A stretch of 64,000 nt of DNA from G963677085 sp963677085 (GTDB taxonomy: Bacteria > Planctomycetota > Planctomycetia > Pirellulales > Thermoguttaceae), in NCBI GenBank assembly GCA_963677085.2, contig CAXXFH010000002.1:310001-374000 (forward strand), read 5' to 3'. Of this stretch, positions 1-8,148 are shown in pieces. A program made the translations under genes and the position numbers. Position 1 is the stretch's first letter. Each line of letters opens with the position of its first letter. The notes under the pieces are model-generated. The model was given only the letters and a program-made list of their open reading frames with translations, had not been told where the DNA came from and made no database searches.

Positions 1-379
1 TTTCGTTCGGTACGATGGGACTCGTCACCACCCCGGGCACAAAGAGCATGGCCTGACAACCGAGCCAAGCAGCCCGCCGAAGTGCTTCGCGGTGGAGCTC
101 AATGGCGCGTTGGCGGACTTCGCCGTCGTTGCTCGTGGGATTGAAGGCCCAACTCATTCCGCTGGCCAGCGTCTCGACAATCAGGCCGGACTGGTCGATT
201 TGGCGTCGAACGGCCTTGCACTCGGTTTGGGAAGTCAGGGGTGTAAGCACGCCCTCGGGCGCCATACACAGTTCCAGCCCGGCGAACCCGGCAGTCTTGG
301 CTGCGGAAAGGGCCTTGTCAATCGAATGCGTCCCCGCCAGGCCGTCCTGCATCGACCAGTAACTGATACACTTGATCAT
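1..379 (-). CDS. Sugar phosphate isomerase/epimerase-like protein (N-terminal part, runs off window)
   Basis: The reverse strand reads from an ATG at 379 to the window edge without a stop and gives about 126 residues beginning MIKCISYWSMQDGL. The GLELCMAPEG segment, the VETLASGMSW segment and the following helix-rich stretch fit the xylose-isomerase-like TIM-barrel fold (sugar phosphate isomerase/epimerase), which is very common in planctomycete sugar catabolism. An AGGAG ribosome-binding site lies about 8 bases upstream. The gene is divergent from the XylR-type regulator at 734, which is a plausible controller. The C-terminal half is outside the window, so substrate and metal ligands cannot be judged. 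Confidence 0.75.
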   Translation of the reverse strand, partial: MIKCISYWSMQDGLAGTHSIDKALSAAKTAGFAGLELCMAPEGVLTPLTSQTECKAVRRQIDQSGLIVETLASGMSWAFNPTSNDGEVRQRAIELHREALRRAAWLGCQAMLFVPGVVTSPIVPNE

Positions 380-515
380 CGCCAAGCTCCTGGAGGTGGG
401 GTGGGAGTTGGGGGAAAGGCGTTGGGAGTAAGGAGTTGCGAGGGATTCAGTGAGAGGCGTGGTCGGTTCGGTGACCACGGCCCCGGCAGCAGATCTCCAT
501 TTGCCCTCCATTTTG

Positions 516-553
516 TGACGCAATCCGAACCGCATCAATGATGATGTGCGTCA
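516..553. promoter_or_regulatory. Candidate operator: inverted repeat in divergent promoter region
   Basis: The 354-base gap between the sugar isomerase-like gene and the XylR-type regulator holds a perfect 7-bp inverted repeat, TGACGCA at 516-522 and TGCGTCA at 547-553. A second small dyad (GTGGTC/GACCAC) lies at 459-478. Divergent placement beside a LacI/AraC-type regulator makes the first repeat a plausible autoregulatory operator. This is inference from position and symmetry only; I could not place a convincing -35/-10 pair. Confidence 0.3.
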
Positions 554-733
554 ATCTGCTTATGGTTTTCCGTCACAGCGTTCGTTGCGGCTACCACGGC
601 TCTCTGTTAATACTCAGCGGCGTTTTGTGGTATAATCTGCCTGACGCCACTGGGGGATCGAGCAGTCTTTATCCGTAGGTTTTACGAATATACGGCGAAT
701 TCTCCGGTTTCTTCCTCCGTCGGGACCGACACT

Positions 734-1924
734 ATGGTCAAACGCTACAGGATTGCCCTGCTGATCGAATGGTCTCGCACCTACGGACGAGGGGTGCTCA
801 GCGGGATTGCCCGATACGTCAAGGCGCACCACACCTGGAAGGTTTACCAGACCGAACGACGGCTGTGCGACGCGGCGCCCGGCTGGCTAAAAGGGTGGCA
901 AGGCGACGGGGTTATTGCCCGAATTGAGAACGACGACCTCGTCAGGCAACTCCGGCGAATGAACCTACCGACGATCGACCTCTTCGAGCATCGTGGCAAC
1001 CACGGAATGCCGGCCGTGGTAACTGACAATCGTGCGATTGCCCAGTTGGCTGCCGAGCACCTCCTCGAACGTGGACTGCGACACTTCGCCTATTGTGGCC
1101 TGCCGGGCGTTTATTCGTCGGATGCACGCTGCGAGCACTTCGTCGAATATCTCGGCCGAGCGGGTTACGAGGTGAGTGTCTACGAGAACGCTCGGTCGCC
1201 CGGCGGGCGTTTCATCGCGGCCACCGAAGACGACGAATTGCGGTGTGAAGCGGCGGTAGCGGCTTGGGTCGATTCGCTGCCCAAGCCCGTGGGCCTGATG
1301 GCCTGTAACGACGTCCGCGCGCACCAACTTCTCATGGTCTGCAACGATCGCAGTATCGCCGTGCCCGAGGAAGTGGCCGTCATCGGCGTGGATAACGACG
1401 AGTTGATTTGCGACCTGTGCCATCCGCCTCTTACGAGCATCAAGCAAAACCCGGAACGAGCCGGCTACGAGGCCGCCGCCCTGATGGATCGGCTACTAAG
1501 TGGCGACGCACCGCCGACGGAGCCGATCCTCATCGAACCGTTGGCCGTGGTAGCTCGGCAGTCGACCGACGTGGTGGCCGTCGGCGACGCGGACGTGGCC
1601 GCCGCGTTGCATTTCATTCGCGCCCATGCCGCCGATGGCATTCACGTCAGCGACATCCTCCGACACGTCCCCATCTCGCGCAGTACGCTCGAACGCCGTT
1701 TCACCAAGCTCCTCGGCCGTTCTCCCAAAGCCGAAATCCTTCGCATGCAGTTGGAACGCGTGAAACACTTGCTGTCGATGACCGACTACCCGTTAACAAA
1801 GGTGGCCGAACTAGCCGGGTTCAGCTACGTGGAGTCGATGTGCTACTGCTTCAAACGCACGTTCGGCCAAACGCCAGGGCAGTATCGAAGCGGCAATAAC
1901 GGAGACAATGGGGGCAATTCTTGA
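734..1924 (+). CDS. XylR-type transcriptional regulator (LacI-like sensor fused to AraC HTH)
   Basis: This 396-residue protein starts MVKRYRIALLIEWSRTYGRG. Residues from about 5 to 275 form a periplasmic-binding-protein-like sugar sensor of the LacI type, with GLMACND and AVIGVDND as typical segments. Residues from about 290 to 390 form an AraC-family double helix-turn-helix, with STLERRF and a VAELAGFSYVESMCYCFKR segment. This architecture is that of XylR-like sugar regulators, which are abundant in Planctomycetota. It is divergent from the isomerase-like gene at the left edge and probably regulates it. The ligand is unknown. Confidence 0.88.
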   Translation: MVKRYRIALLIEWSRTYGRGVLSGIARYVKAHHTWKVYQTERRLCDAAPGWLKGWQGDGVIARIENDDLVRQLRRMNLPTIDLFEHRGNHGMPAVVTDNRAIAQLAAEHLLERGLRHFAYCGLPGVYSSDARCEHFVEYLGRAGYEVSVYENARSPGGRFIAATEDDELRCEAAVAAWVDSLPKPVGLMACNDVRAHQLLMVCNDRSIAVPEEVAVIGVDNDELICDLCHPPLTSIKQNPERAGYEAAALMDRLLSGDAPPTEPILIEPLAVVARQSTDVVAVGDADVAAALHFIRAHAADGIHVSDILRHVPISRSTLERRFTKLLGRSPKAEILRMQLERVKHLLSMTDYPLTKVAELAGFSYVESMCYCFKRTFGQTPGQYRSGNNGDNGGNS

Positions 1925-2332
1925 CATTTGACGGGCAACCTCGTTGAAGTGTGCCACGGGCTCAGCCCGTGCCTTTGGAGAACTGGCGAGCAGGCAATCC
2001 GTTCGCGCCGGGCGTCACCGCTGGCATCCGGCGAACCAGGCACGCTGGCCGGACAACATGCGGGCCAAAGGCCCAGACGTTCTTCTAGCGAAGGGTAACG
2101 CCCTGGTAATCGGGGCGTCCCTCGAGAGAAACCCCGTTTCTCCGATCTCGATCTCCGTTCGGCCCAACGGACCAACCGTTCTCTTCGACCAGACACGGCA
2201 GGCGAACGGTTGGCCCGTTGGGCCGGCCAGAAGAGACCGTCGCGAACTCGCTTGCTGCGCCCTTTACTGGGCAAACCGGCGCCCCTTCGGGGCACGCCCG
2301 ATGACACCACGAACGAAGCCAGTTTTTCTACG
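1925..2332. repeat. Intergenic region with large imperfect palindrome (2161-2224)
   Basis: No gene is seen in this 408-base gap. Two 21-base arms at 2161-2181 and 2204-2224 are reverse complements of each other with one mismatch and would fold into a strong hairpin with a 22-base loop. Short GC-rich dyads also occur near 1955-1970 (CACGGGCTCAGCCCGTG). This resembles an extragenic palindromic (REP-like) or terminator structure between the convergent regulator and sulfotransferase-like genes. Confidence 0.5.
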
Positions 2333-2848
2333 TTACTCGTCCCAGTAGCGGCCGATGCCTTCTTCGCGGTCGACCGTGTCGTACTTAGGGAAGTTGCGGC
2401 TCCGCAGCGGGTCGTGGTGCCAGCCGTCGGCCGGCTCTCGGGCCCAGTGGTTGGTCGGCAGCGGCGTGCTGCGGTCGAGCCAGCGGCTGAAGCTGGCGAC
2501 CACCTCTTCCCGCGGGCGTTTCAGGCACACGATGCGGATGTCGGGCTCGGCGGCGATGGCCTCTTCGAGATAGGGCAGGTAGAACGAGGCGGCGTCGCCC
2601 AGCCGCGGGGCCTTGCCGTGCCGGCGAAACCGGGCGAACCGCTGTTGGATGATCCGCCCCGGCCCGCGTTGGCCATTGTCGTCGACGCCCGGCGGGCATT
2701 CCGTCGCGAACTCCTCGTCAAGCGACCACGGCAACAGCGGCGGCTCATCGTACGAACACTGGGCATCGGGCTGCTGATTCAGAACCCGCGCCAACGACGC
2801 CAGCCCACAACGGCCTGCGCCGATGGCGAGGATGATGGATTGGTGCAT
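2333..2848 (-). CDS. Sulfotransferase-like P-loop protein, short
   Basis: This 171-residue protein starts MHQSIILAIGAGRCGLASL. The AIGAGRCG segment matches the 5'-phosphosulfate-binding loop of PAPS-dependent sulfotransferases, and IRIVCLKRPREEVVASFSRW matches the 3'-phosphate-binding region with its Arg and Ser. Usual family members are longer (200-300 residues), and this one ends soon after the second motif (YWDE-stop), so it may be C-terminally shortened. No good ribosome-binding site is visible before the ATG. Function as an active enzyme is uncertain. Confidence 0.6.
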   Translation of the reverse strand: MHQSIILAIGAGRCGLASLARVLNQQPDAQCSYDEPPLLPWSLDEEFATECPPGVDDNGQRGPGRIIQQRFARFRRHGKAPRLGDAASFYLPYLEEAIAAEPDIRIVCLKRPREEVVASFSRWLDRSTPLPTNHWAREPADGWHHDPLRSRNFPKYDTVDREEGIGRYWDE

Positions 2849-2890
2849 AGGGGTGATGTTTCTTGTGCCTTCAGCACTCCGATGGCAGAG

Positions 2891-3526
2891 CTATCCGCCT
2901 TGCTGTGATTTCTTGTTGGCATCATTCTGCCGAAATATCAAGGACAGCGACATGATGACACAGAAGATGCCAAGGCCATTGAAAGCCAATATTGGTGGGT
3001 AATAGAGAGCGATACACACATGGCTGTCCCAAGTCAAAATGAGGTACACGTAGTATGCCATGCAGAGTAAAGCCAAGACTGCCATCAGGCGGATCGTGTA
3101 GACGTAAAGGCTGGGGGCATTGACTATTCGGTATTTCAAGTACAGGGCTCCAGATAGGAGCACCAAAACATAGAGTATATCCAGCAGGAGACAATACACG
3201 TTGAACTTCAAGACCCGGGAATTGCTTGTCAACAATACGCCAGTTCGCGCGTCGTAACCATGTGGATAATAGGTTATGGGAGCAAGCAATCTCGTTGTCC
3301 AATGTGAGTCGGTTGCATCCTTCAGGACGGATGTTGCAGGCGAAGGCGGCAGCTTCCGACCGTTGCAGATCAAGAACGCACAGGGAAGGCCGAATTTCCA
3401 GTTGAAATCCCATATATGTCCGAACACATAAGGTTTTCCAAGTAACTGCGGAGCGCATGCGCCAAGCCCGACCAGGATTACCAAGGCCCAACCGATGACT
3501 TTGCGCTGCGTTGTGCTGTTGTTCAT
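2891..3526 (-). CDS. Hypothetical membrane protein
   Basis: I do not recognise this 211-residue protein. It has a hydrophobic N-terminal segment (residues about 10-30), a polar soluble loop of about 80 residues, then three or four hydrophobic stretches (about 105-200), which suggests an integral membrane protein with an N-terminal anchor. It lies directly downstream of an RHS-repeat fragment on the same strand. It could therefore be a leftover of an RHS locus (for example an immunity-type gene), but nothing in the sequence proves that. Confidence 0.45.
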   Translation of the reverse strand: MNNSTTQRKVIGWALVILVGLGACAPQLLGKPYVFGHIWDFNWKFGLPCAFLICNGRKLPPSPATSVLKDATDSHWTTRLLAPITYYPHGYDARTGVLLTSNSRVLKFNVYCLLLDILYVLVLLSGALYLKYRIVNAPSLYVYTIRLMAVLALLCMAYYVYLILTWDSHVCIALYYPPILAFNGLGIFCVIMSLSLIFRQNDANKKSQQGG

Positions 3527-3534
3527 GACTCGTA

Positions 3535-3846
3535 CTACGGCATGGATTTTTTCACGATGTCAAAAAACTTTAGATTCCCTTGAATTGTTGGTTCTCCGGC
3601 ACCGTCGCCTTCCGTCTCGAACTGCAGGACGATCTGGGTACCGTCGTAGGCGAAGCGGAGTTGGCGGTCGACGAGGCCGTCGGCGTCGAAGTCGATATCC
3701 TCGCCGATCCAGCGGTTTTCGACATCGTAGAGGTAGTCGACCACCTGCGTCGGATCGCCGCCGAAGGTCTCGTGCTGGACGACTTCGACGAGCCGGCCTC
3801 GGTTGTCCCAAGCGTACTGGGTGACGTCGGTGTCGCCTGGAGCCAT
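3535..3846 (-). pseudogene. RHS/YD-repeat protein fragment
   Basis: The 103-residue reading frame contains YAWDNRGRLVEVV, VVDYLYDVENRWIGEDI and QLRFAYDGTQIVLQFE, which are YD-repeat/RHS core units. Only the last units of such a protein are present; no upstream core is found in the 86 bases before the aldo/keto reductase stop. The tail after the repeats (GNLKFFDIVKKSMP) is short. This is a truncated remnant of a large RHS wall or toxin protein rather than a working gene. Confidence 0.6.
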
Positions 3847-3931
3847 TCAGCGATATGCACAACGGATGTCAAGTGTCAAGAGTTGGCCCTGAATGCTGAC
3901 TGAATACGGAATACACCACTGAATAGACACG

Positions 3932-4939
3932 TTACACCCCTGCATGTTGCTCGCGGTGATAGCGGCTACCATAGGGCGTGGTCTTCCAGGGTTCGAGCTT
4001 CCCGTCGCTGCCGGGTTCTGCAGTCTGGGCCAGAAGCTGTTTCATTTCGTCTTCCGAGACCGGCTTGAATGATCGGGCCATGGCCAAGTCTTGTCGCAGG
4101 TTCTCACGCGAGACGATACCGCACACCAGTGTGGCGATCGGCAACGACAAGGCGAAACGTCGACACATTTGGGCCGGGATGTTCAGCTTGCTGGGAATCC
4201 CGCCGCCGGCTAGGGCCTTCATGCCAATGACCGAAATCTTTCGCTTATTGCACACCGGCACGACTTCCTTCTGAAAGCTGCGACAGTGTGCGTCGAGCAA
4301 ATTGATTGGCATCTGTACGGTGTCCCAAGCGAAAGGCTGGGCGATCATTTTTAGATGGTGCGACGGATCGCGGTGGCCGGTGAAACCGATGTAGCGGACC
4401 TTTCCTTGTTCTCGGGCTTCGATCGCCGCCTTCAGCCCGCCTTTTTCAAACAGCCACTGCGAATCGATGGCCCAGTTGATCTCGTGAAACTGCCATAGAT
4501 CGAGATGGTCGGTCTTCAGTCGGCGAAGGCTGTCTTCCAGGTGTTTCCGGGCGCCCTTGTAGTCACGATCGCAAACCTTGGTCATCAGAAAGACCTTATC
4601 TCGGCGTCCGCCGGTCGACAGGGCCTTGCCCATTACCTCTTCGCTTCCGCCGTTGTGATAGTCCCATGCGTTGTCGAAGAAGGTCATCCCGGAGTCGATC
4701 GCTTCGTGCATGATGGCGATGGCTTCCTTTTCGGCGGGATTACCGATGTGGTAACCTCCCAGCCCGACGATTGGCACGCGTTCGCCGGAACGTCCCAGCG
4801 GTCGGGTAGGGATTCCGCCGTCGCCATCGGTTTGCATGGCAAGCGCCTGGCTACCGAATCCGCTGGCAGCCAGTGCGGTCATCGCCGATTTGAGGAACTC
4901 ACGTCGTTTGATACAAAGACGTTCAACTCGATCGTTCAT
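3932..4939 (-). CDS. Aldo/keto reductase with Tat signal
   Basis: From the ATG at 4939 the protein has 335 residues. That start is chosen over one 66 bases upstream because GGAGG sits 7 bases before it and the twin-arginine signal KRREFLKS follows near the N-terminus. The body is an aldo/keto reductase (TIM barrel) with RPLGRSGERVPIVGLGG, FFDNAWDYHNGGSEE (catalytic Asp and Tyr), VFLMTKV (Lys) and LDLWQFHEI (His). It probably acts as an NAD(P)H-linked oxidoreductase translocated to the periplasm or paryphoplasm. The substrate is unknown. It is the last chromosomal gene before the tRNA-Pro insertion site. Confidence 0.85.
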   Translation of the reverse strand: MNDRVERLCIKRREFLKSAMTALAASGFGSQALAMQTDGDGGIPTRPLGRSGERVPIVGLGGYHIGNPAEKEAIAIMHEAIDSGMTFFDNAWDYHNGGSEEVMGKALSTGGRRDKVFLMTKVCDRDYKGARKHLEDSLRRLKTDHLDLWQFHEINWAIDSQWLFEKGGLKAAIEAREQGKVRYIGFTGHRDPSHHLKMIAQPFAWDTVQMPINLLDAHCRSFQKEVVPVCNKRKISVIGMKALAGGGIPSKLNIPAQMCRRFALSLPIATLVCGIVSRENLRQDLAMARSFKPVSEDEMKQLLAQTAEPGSDGKLEPWKTTPYGSRYHREQHAGV

Positions 4940-5448
4940 CGCTCGTCCTCCGCCCAGGGAAAGCCAGGTGGTTAACTTCCGCTCGATTTCTGGTTTCAAC
5001 CTCATTCAAGAGGCGTGCGGAATTATGCAGGCCGGCGTGGCCCGGTTTGTCGATATTTTTTCACCAATCGCCGGCAAAAACAAGTCTGGCGGCATTTCGC
5101 TGATGTTCGAACTGAGAATGTTCGTGCCTGGAAACCGAAAACCTGGAAATCCAGATTCCCGCTGGTCGCCCACCACTCATGGGCTATGCAGCCGTCAGTA
5201 GGAAGACAGTTGTCGACAGACGACCTCGTTGGGCAGCACTTGGCCGATCGGCATTTATCGACCGCACTGCGGCCTTTCGGCAGCCATTGAATCCCCCTTT
5301 ACCTCGTGCCGCCCACTCGGTATACTCCACGTTTTGCTCGTTCGGCCTGTGTTAGGCTGTATACAGAATTAATTGTGTACAATAAGCCCAGGTTGACACG
5401 ATAAAGGCATTTGCCATGACGGTTGGGCGCGAGAAGGCCCAACAGAAT
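4940..5448. other. Intergenic region upstream of tRNA-Pro
   Basis: I see no gene in these roughly 500 bases. Close to the tRNA, a TACAAT hexamer (in TGTGTACAAT near 5378-5387) could be a -10 box for the tRNA gene, and a near-palindrome, GTATACA with TGTGTAC, surrounds it at about 5362-5383. The reverse strand of 5369-5448 is also the last part of the integrase reading frame in the integrated state. Confidence 0.35.
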
Positions 5449-7111
5449 CGGGGCGTAGCTCAGCCTGGCTAGAGCGCTGCGTTCGGGACGCAGAGGTCGA
5501 AGGTTCAAATCCTTTCGCCCCGACCTTGTAAGGGTCGTTGTCACGAGTTGACAGCGGCCCTTTACTGTTGTCATAGCAAGACTTTACGGCGCGAGACAAC
5601 AATTCGGGCGGCGGATCGTCTGGGACTGCCATTTTGACAGGGATTGTCCCATTTTGCCCAGGGTGCCCCGTGGTTGGTGCAAACTCTGGTGCAAACTGGA
5701 GATGGACTGGCTCTTTCAGTTTCCGCTGCGAGCGCAGAGGTCGACCGTTCGGCTGGCCCCGGTCGATCGGCAACTCGGGCAGCGATTCGATCGCCCCAGC
5801 CACGTCCAACAGTGCCGGGTCGGTGTAGACGTTCATCGTCAGTTTGATGTCGCTGTGGCGCATGGCCTCCTGGGCCGTCCTCGGCTTGACGCCGGCGGCC
5901 GAGAGCATCGTGCCGAAGGTGTGGCGCAGGGCGTGGATGTCCACGGTCCGGCCGCGGCAGTCCTTCTTCGGAATGCCGGCGGCCTTCAGGTCGCGGTCGA
6001 GAATCCGCAGCAGGCCGCTGGGAACCCTGAACAGCGGAGCATCGGGGCCGGCTTCCGCCTCGGGCTTCTCGGCGATCCATGCTCGGAGGTCTTCAGCCAG
6101 GTCCGAGCGGATCGCGATGCTGTTGCCCTCCCGGTTCTTCTCGTTCTTCGGATCGAGGATCAAGTGGGGCGGTTTGGCGTCGAGTTCCAGCCAGCCGATC
6201 AGCAACGTCGCCAGTTCGTTCTTGCGCAGCCCGGTCAGGGCCATCGTCTTGTAGATCAGCGACCGTTCACGTCCGAGTCGCTCCAGACGCTCACGGACCT
6301 CCGGCCGGAGGTTGGCCGTGAGTTGCCCCTTCTTCGGGCCGCGTCGAACCGTCATCGCATCTTCGAGCGGCCGGCGTCGGGCAACGTCCAGCAGTCGCCG
6401 AAGTTCGTCTTCGTTCAAGGCGCGTCGTTTGCGACGGCAATCCGCATTGGCATCCGCCTTGGGAACGTCGGCAAACGGATTCGCCGGGATTCGCTTCTTC
6501 CTGACCAGCCAGTTGCCGAACCCGATGGCGGATTCCCGATAGCCGTTGCGAGCGCCGGCCCCCATCGGCTGCTTGGTTCGGTCATCGTGTTCAGCCTTTT
6601 CGAGCATCCATCGTTCCAAGGCGTCGGCGGATATGTCAGTGAGCCGACGAAGATTGCATTGCTCGGCAAGCCGCAGCAGCCGGCTCTTGGTGCTCTTCAC
6701 TCGCTGGGCATTCACGCCCTTTGCCGTTTGGTGGGTGATGTACTCGTCGACATGCGCCAGCAGAGATGTGTCTCGGTGCTTCGACATTTCGCTTTCGACG
6801 CTGGTGAGCACACCGGCCTTCACCTTCTCCGCCTCTTCCTCCAGTTTGGCGAGCACCATTTCCGCTGCACGCTTGCCACGGCAGCCGGTGGCATGTTCGT
6901 GAACGACGCCCAGACCATCGCGGTACTTGGCCGTATAGGTCTTGGCCTCGACGCGGATTCGTGGCTTCCCCTCACGACCGGTCGTGATCGGTGCAGAGTA
7001 GGTCTTGCCTCGCCGATCTTTCCACTGAGCATATTGCCCCTTCTTCCTGGTGACGATCTCAGCGTCAGGTGGCAGAGGTTTCGTGACAACTTTCTTATAG
7101 ACGCTACCCAT
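5369..7111 (-). CDS. int: Tyrosine recombinase (island integrase), C-terminus encoded across att
   Basis: From the ATG at 7111 (GGGAG 8 bases upstream) the protein has 580 residues, MGSVYKKVVTKPL onward. The N-terminal half holds the SAM-like core-binding domain (around residues 115-210). The catalytic domain has TGLRKNE (Arg near 297), HALRHTFGT (His and Arg near 395-398) and NVYTD (nucleophile Tyr429). After the catalytic domain the frame continues through a low-complexity tail and then antisense through tRNA-Pro, giving the well-known KGFEPSTSASR readthrough, to stop at 5369 in host DNA. Residue 544 onward is therefore decided by what flanks the att core. It lies beside attL, as expected for a site-specific integrase of this island, with the AlpA-like gene upstream. 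Confidence 0.92.
   Translation of the reverse strand: MGSVYKKVVTKPLPPDAEIVTRKKGQYAQWKDRRGKTYSAPITTGREGKPRIRVEAKTYTAKYRDGLGVVHEHATGCRGKRAAEMVLAKLEEEAEKVKAGVLTSVESEMSKHRDTSLLAHVDEYITHQTAKGVNAQRVKSTKSRLLRLAEQCNLRRLTDISADALERWMLEKAEHDDRTKQPMGAGARNGYRESAIGFGNWLVRKKRIPANPFADVPKADANADCRRKRRALNEDELRRLLDVARRRPLEDAMTVRRGPKKGQLTANLRPEVRERLERLGRERSLIYKTMALTGLRKNELATLLIGWLELDAKPPHLILDPKNEKNREGNSIAIRSDLAEDLRAWIAEKPEAEAGPDAPLFRVPSGLLRILDRDLKAAGIPKKDCRGRTVDIHALRHTFGTMLSAAGVKPRTAQEAMRHSDIKLTMNVYTDPALLDVAGAIESLPELPIDRGQPNGRPLRSQRKLKEPVHLQFAPEFAPTTGHPGQNGTIPVKMAVPDDPPPELLSRAVKSCYDNSKGPLSTRDNDPYKVGAKGFEPSTSASRTQRSSQAELRPDSVGPSRAQPSWQMPLSCQPGLIVHN
5449..5523 (+). tRNA. tRNA-Pro (anticodon CGG)
   Basis: A full cloverleaf can be drawn. 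The acceptor arms CGGGGCG (5449-5455) and CGCCCCG (5516-5522) pair. The D-arm includes GCTC and GAGC. The anticodon stem CTGCG/CGCAG encloses a TTCGGGA loop with anticodon CGG, and the T-stem is GAAGG/CCTTT around TTCAAAT. The 5' C and overall sequence match bacterial tRNA-Pro. The 3' half, from the anticodon loop onward, is repeated at 60598-60640, so the current 3' half was probably supplied by the integrated island. No full CCA is encoded (ACCT follows). Confidence 0.93.
5482..5524 (+). repeat. Left attachment site (attL) within tRNA-Pro
   Basis: These 43 bases match 60598-60640 at 41 positions. The first 18 bases (TTCGGGACGCAGAGGTCG) are identical and are the likely crossover core, running from the anticodon loop into the variable region. 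The two differences are paired positions of the T-stem (A5500/T5514 against T60616/A60630), so both copies keep a valid stem. The island lies to the right of this site. Confidence 0.88.
5530..5562 (+). terminator. Hairpin terminator after tRNA-Pro
   Basis: Arms 5530-5543 and 5549-5562 (AAGGGTCGTTGTCA and TGACAGCGGCCCTT) pair over 14 positions with two G-U wobbles and a 5-base loop, followed by TACTGTTGT. It lies 6 bases after the tRNA and inside the island, so the element seems to bring both a tRNA 3' half and a terminator. Confidence 0.6.
5674..5698 (+). repeat. Tandem TGGTGCAAAC motif, left copy (possible integrase arm site)
   Basis: The 25 bases consist of two TGGTGCAAAC decamers separated by TC. 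The same 25 bases with one change occur in the same orientation at 60516-60540, near the right att site. They lie within the integrase coding tail here. Paired direct repeats near both ends of an element fit arm-type integrase binding sites. The alternative is that the right copy is a leftover of a related integrase gene. Confidence 0.4.
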
Positions 7112-7266
7112 TTCATGTCTCCCACGGAAGGTGCGATTGCCTACCCGGTGGCAATTGCCGACTCTTGTCGACATTGTGATTACGGAAAAAGGCTTCAGCA
7201 AGGACGTCCCTCACTGAAGCCCGACTTTCTGTCGAACTTGTTGTATTTCGGCGATTATTGCGGCCT

Positions 7267-7482
7267 CTACCGACACACCGGGCAGTCGTCGGCGAGCCAC
7301 TTTTCGAGTTCGATCCGGTCCCATCGGACCAACGCCCCCAGCTTCTGGGGACGCGGCATTCGTCCCGAGTCGGCCAGCCGGTAGACGTGCCGTGCGCTGC
7401 ATGACAGGAACCGTGCAACGCCATTTACGTCCAGCAGCCGCACTTCCTCAGTCGGTGGAAGAGCTACCGTGGCTTCTGACAT
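7267..7482 (-). CDS. AlpA/excisionase-family DNA-binding protein
   Basis: This 71-residue protein contains LLDVNGVARFLSCSARHVYRLADSGRMPRPQKLGALVRWDRIELEKWLA, split here as a winged helix-turn-helix of the HTH_17/AlpA class with the typical W-x-x-x-E-L-E-x-W end. AAAGGAG precedes the ATG by about 10 bases. It is immediately upstream of the integrase on the same strand, so it is probably the recombination directionality factor or a regulator of int. The 155 bases between it and int hold no other gene. Confidence 0.8.
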   Translation of the reverse strand: MSEATVALPPTEEVRLLDVNGVARFLSCSARHVYRLADSGRMPRPQKLGALVRWDRIELEKWLADDCPVCR

Positions 7483-7542
7483 GATGGATGAACTCCTTTG
7501 AAGAGAAGGTGATGGAGGGAGTAGCCACGACGTCCGACCGAC

Positions 7543-8148
7543 TCAACTGGCTAGAACAACGTTGTCCATGGCGACCGTCTTCCGATTGCTGATCGCCTGA
7601 CGGATGAGACGAACGACCACTTGCGCATCGTCGACGGCCGTGTGGGCGACCTCGCCGGGGATGTCGGCTCGTTCCATGCAGGTCTTTGTGTCGGGCAGTT
7701 CGACGCCATCGGTCTCCGGCTGCCAGTACAGAGCGGCTGGGTCCAGGATGCGGTGGTGGACCTGGATGTGCTTGTCCCAACTGGTGATCTTGCTCAGGAA
7801 ACGAGCGTCGAAGCTGGCGTAGTTCTTGCCGGCTATCACGATCTTCTCGTTTTCCGAGTCGAGGCCGTGTTCCTTGAGGAAATCACGGAAGCGGGTGGCG
7901 ACCTCCCAAGGTTGCAGATACGTGTAGCCCTCCTCGTGCGTGGCGATGCGGCGGAGGATCGTCTGGTGCATCGATACGGCAAACGGTTCGCCAAGGATCA
8001 GGCCGTGGTCCACGTAGCAGTGGAAGGTGGGGCAATCTTCGATCGGCGTGGTGCCGTCGTCGATCACCGCGCCGATCTCTAGGACTTGGCAGTTTTCGGG
8101 ATTGAGCCCCGTCGTTTCGATGTCGAGGCTGACGTATTTCGTGCTCAT
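7543..8148 (-). CDS. DnaQ-like 3'-5' exonuclease (DEDDh)
   Basis: This 201-residue protein has Exo I at VSLDIETTGL (Asp and Glu), an Exo II region around ASFDARFL, and Exo III HTAVDDAQVV with the DEDDh-type His and Asp. The size fits a stand-alone exonuclease of the RNase T/DnaQ family, probably acting on single-stranded DNA or RNA ends in island replication or repair. Its start overlaps the stop of the upstream 149-residue gene by ATGA, so it belongs to the long minus-strand operon. Confidence 0.85.
   Translation of the reverse strand: MSTKYVSLDIETTGLNPENCQVLEIGAVIDDGTTPIEDCPTFHCYVDHGLILGEPFAVSMHQTILRRIATHEEGYTYLQPWEVATRFRDFLKEHGLDSENEKIVIAGKNYASFDARFLSKITSWDKHIQVHHRILDPAALYWQPETDGVELPDTKTCMERADIPGEVAHTAVDDAQVVVRLIRQAISNRKTVAMDNVVLAS

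Noticed and set aside
5654..7384. 576-residue plus-strand open frame over the integrase
   Set aside because: Antisense to a clear tyrosine recombinase with all catalytic residues; a shadow frame.
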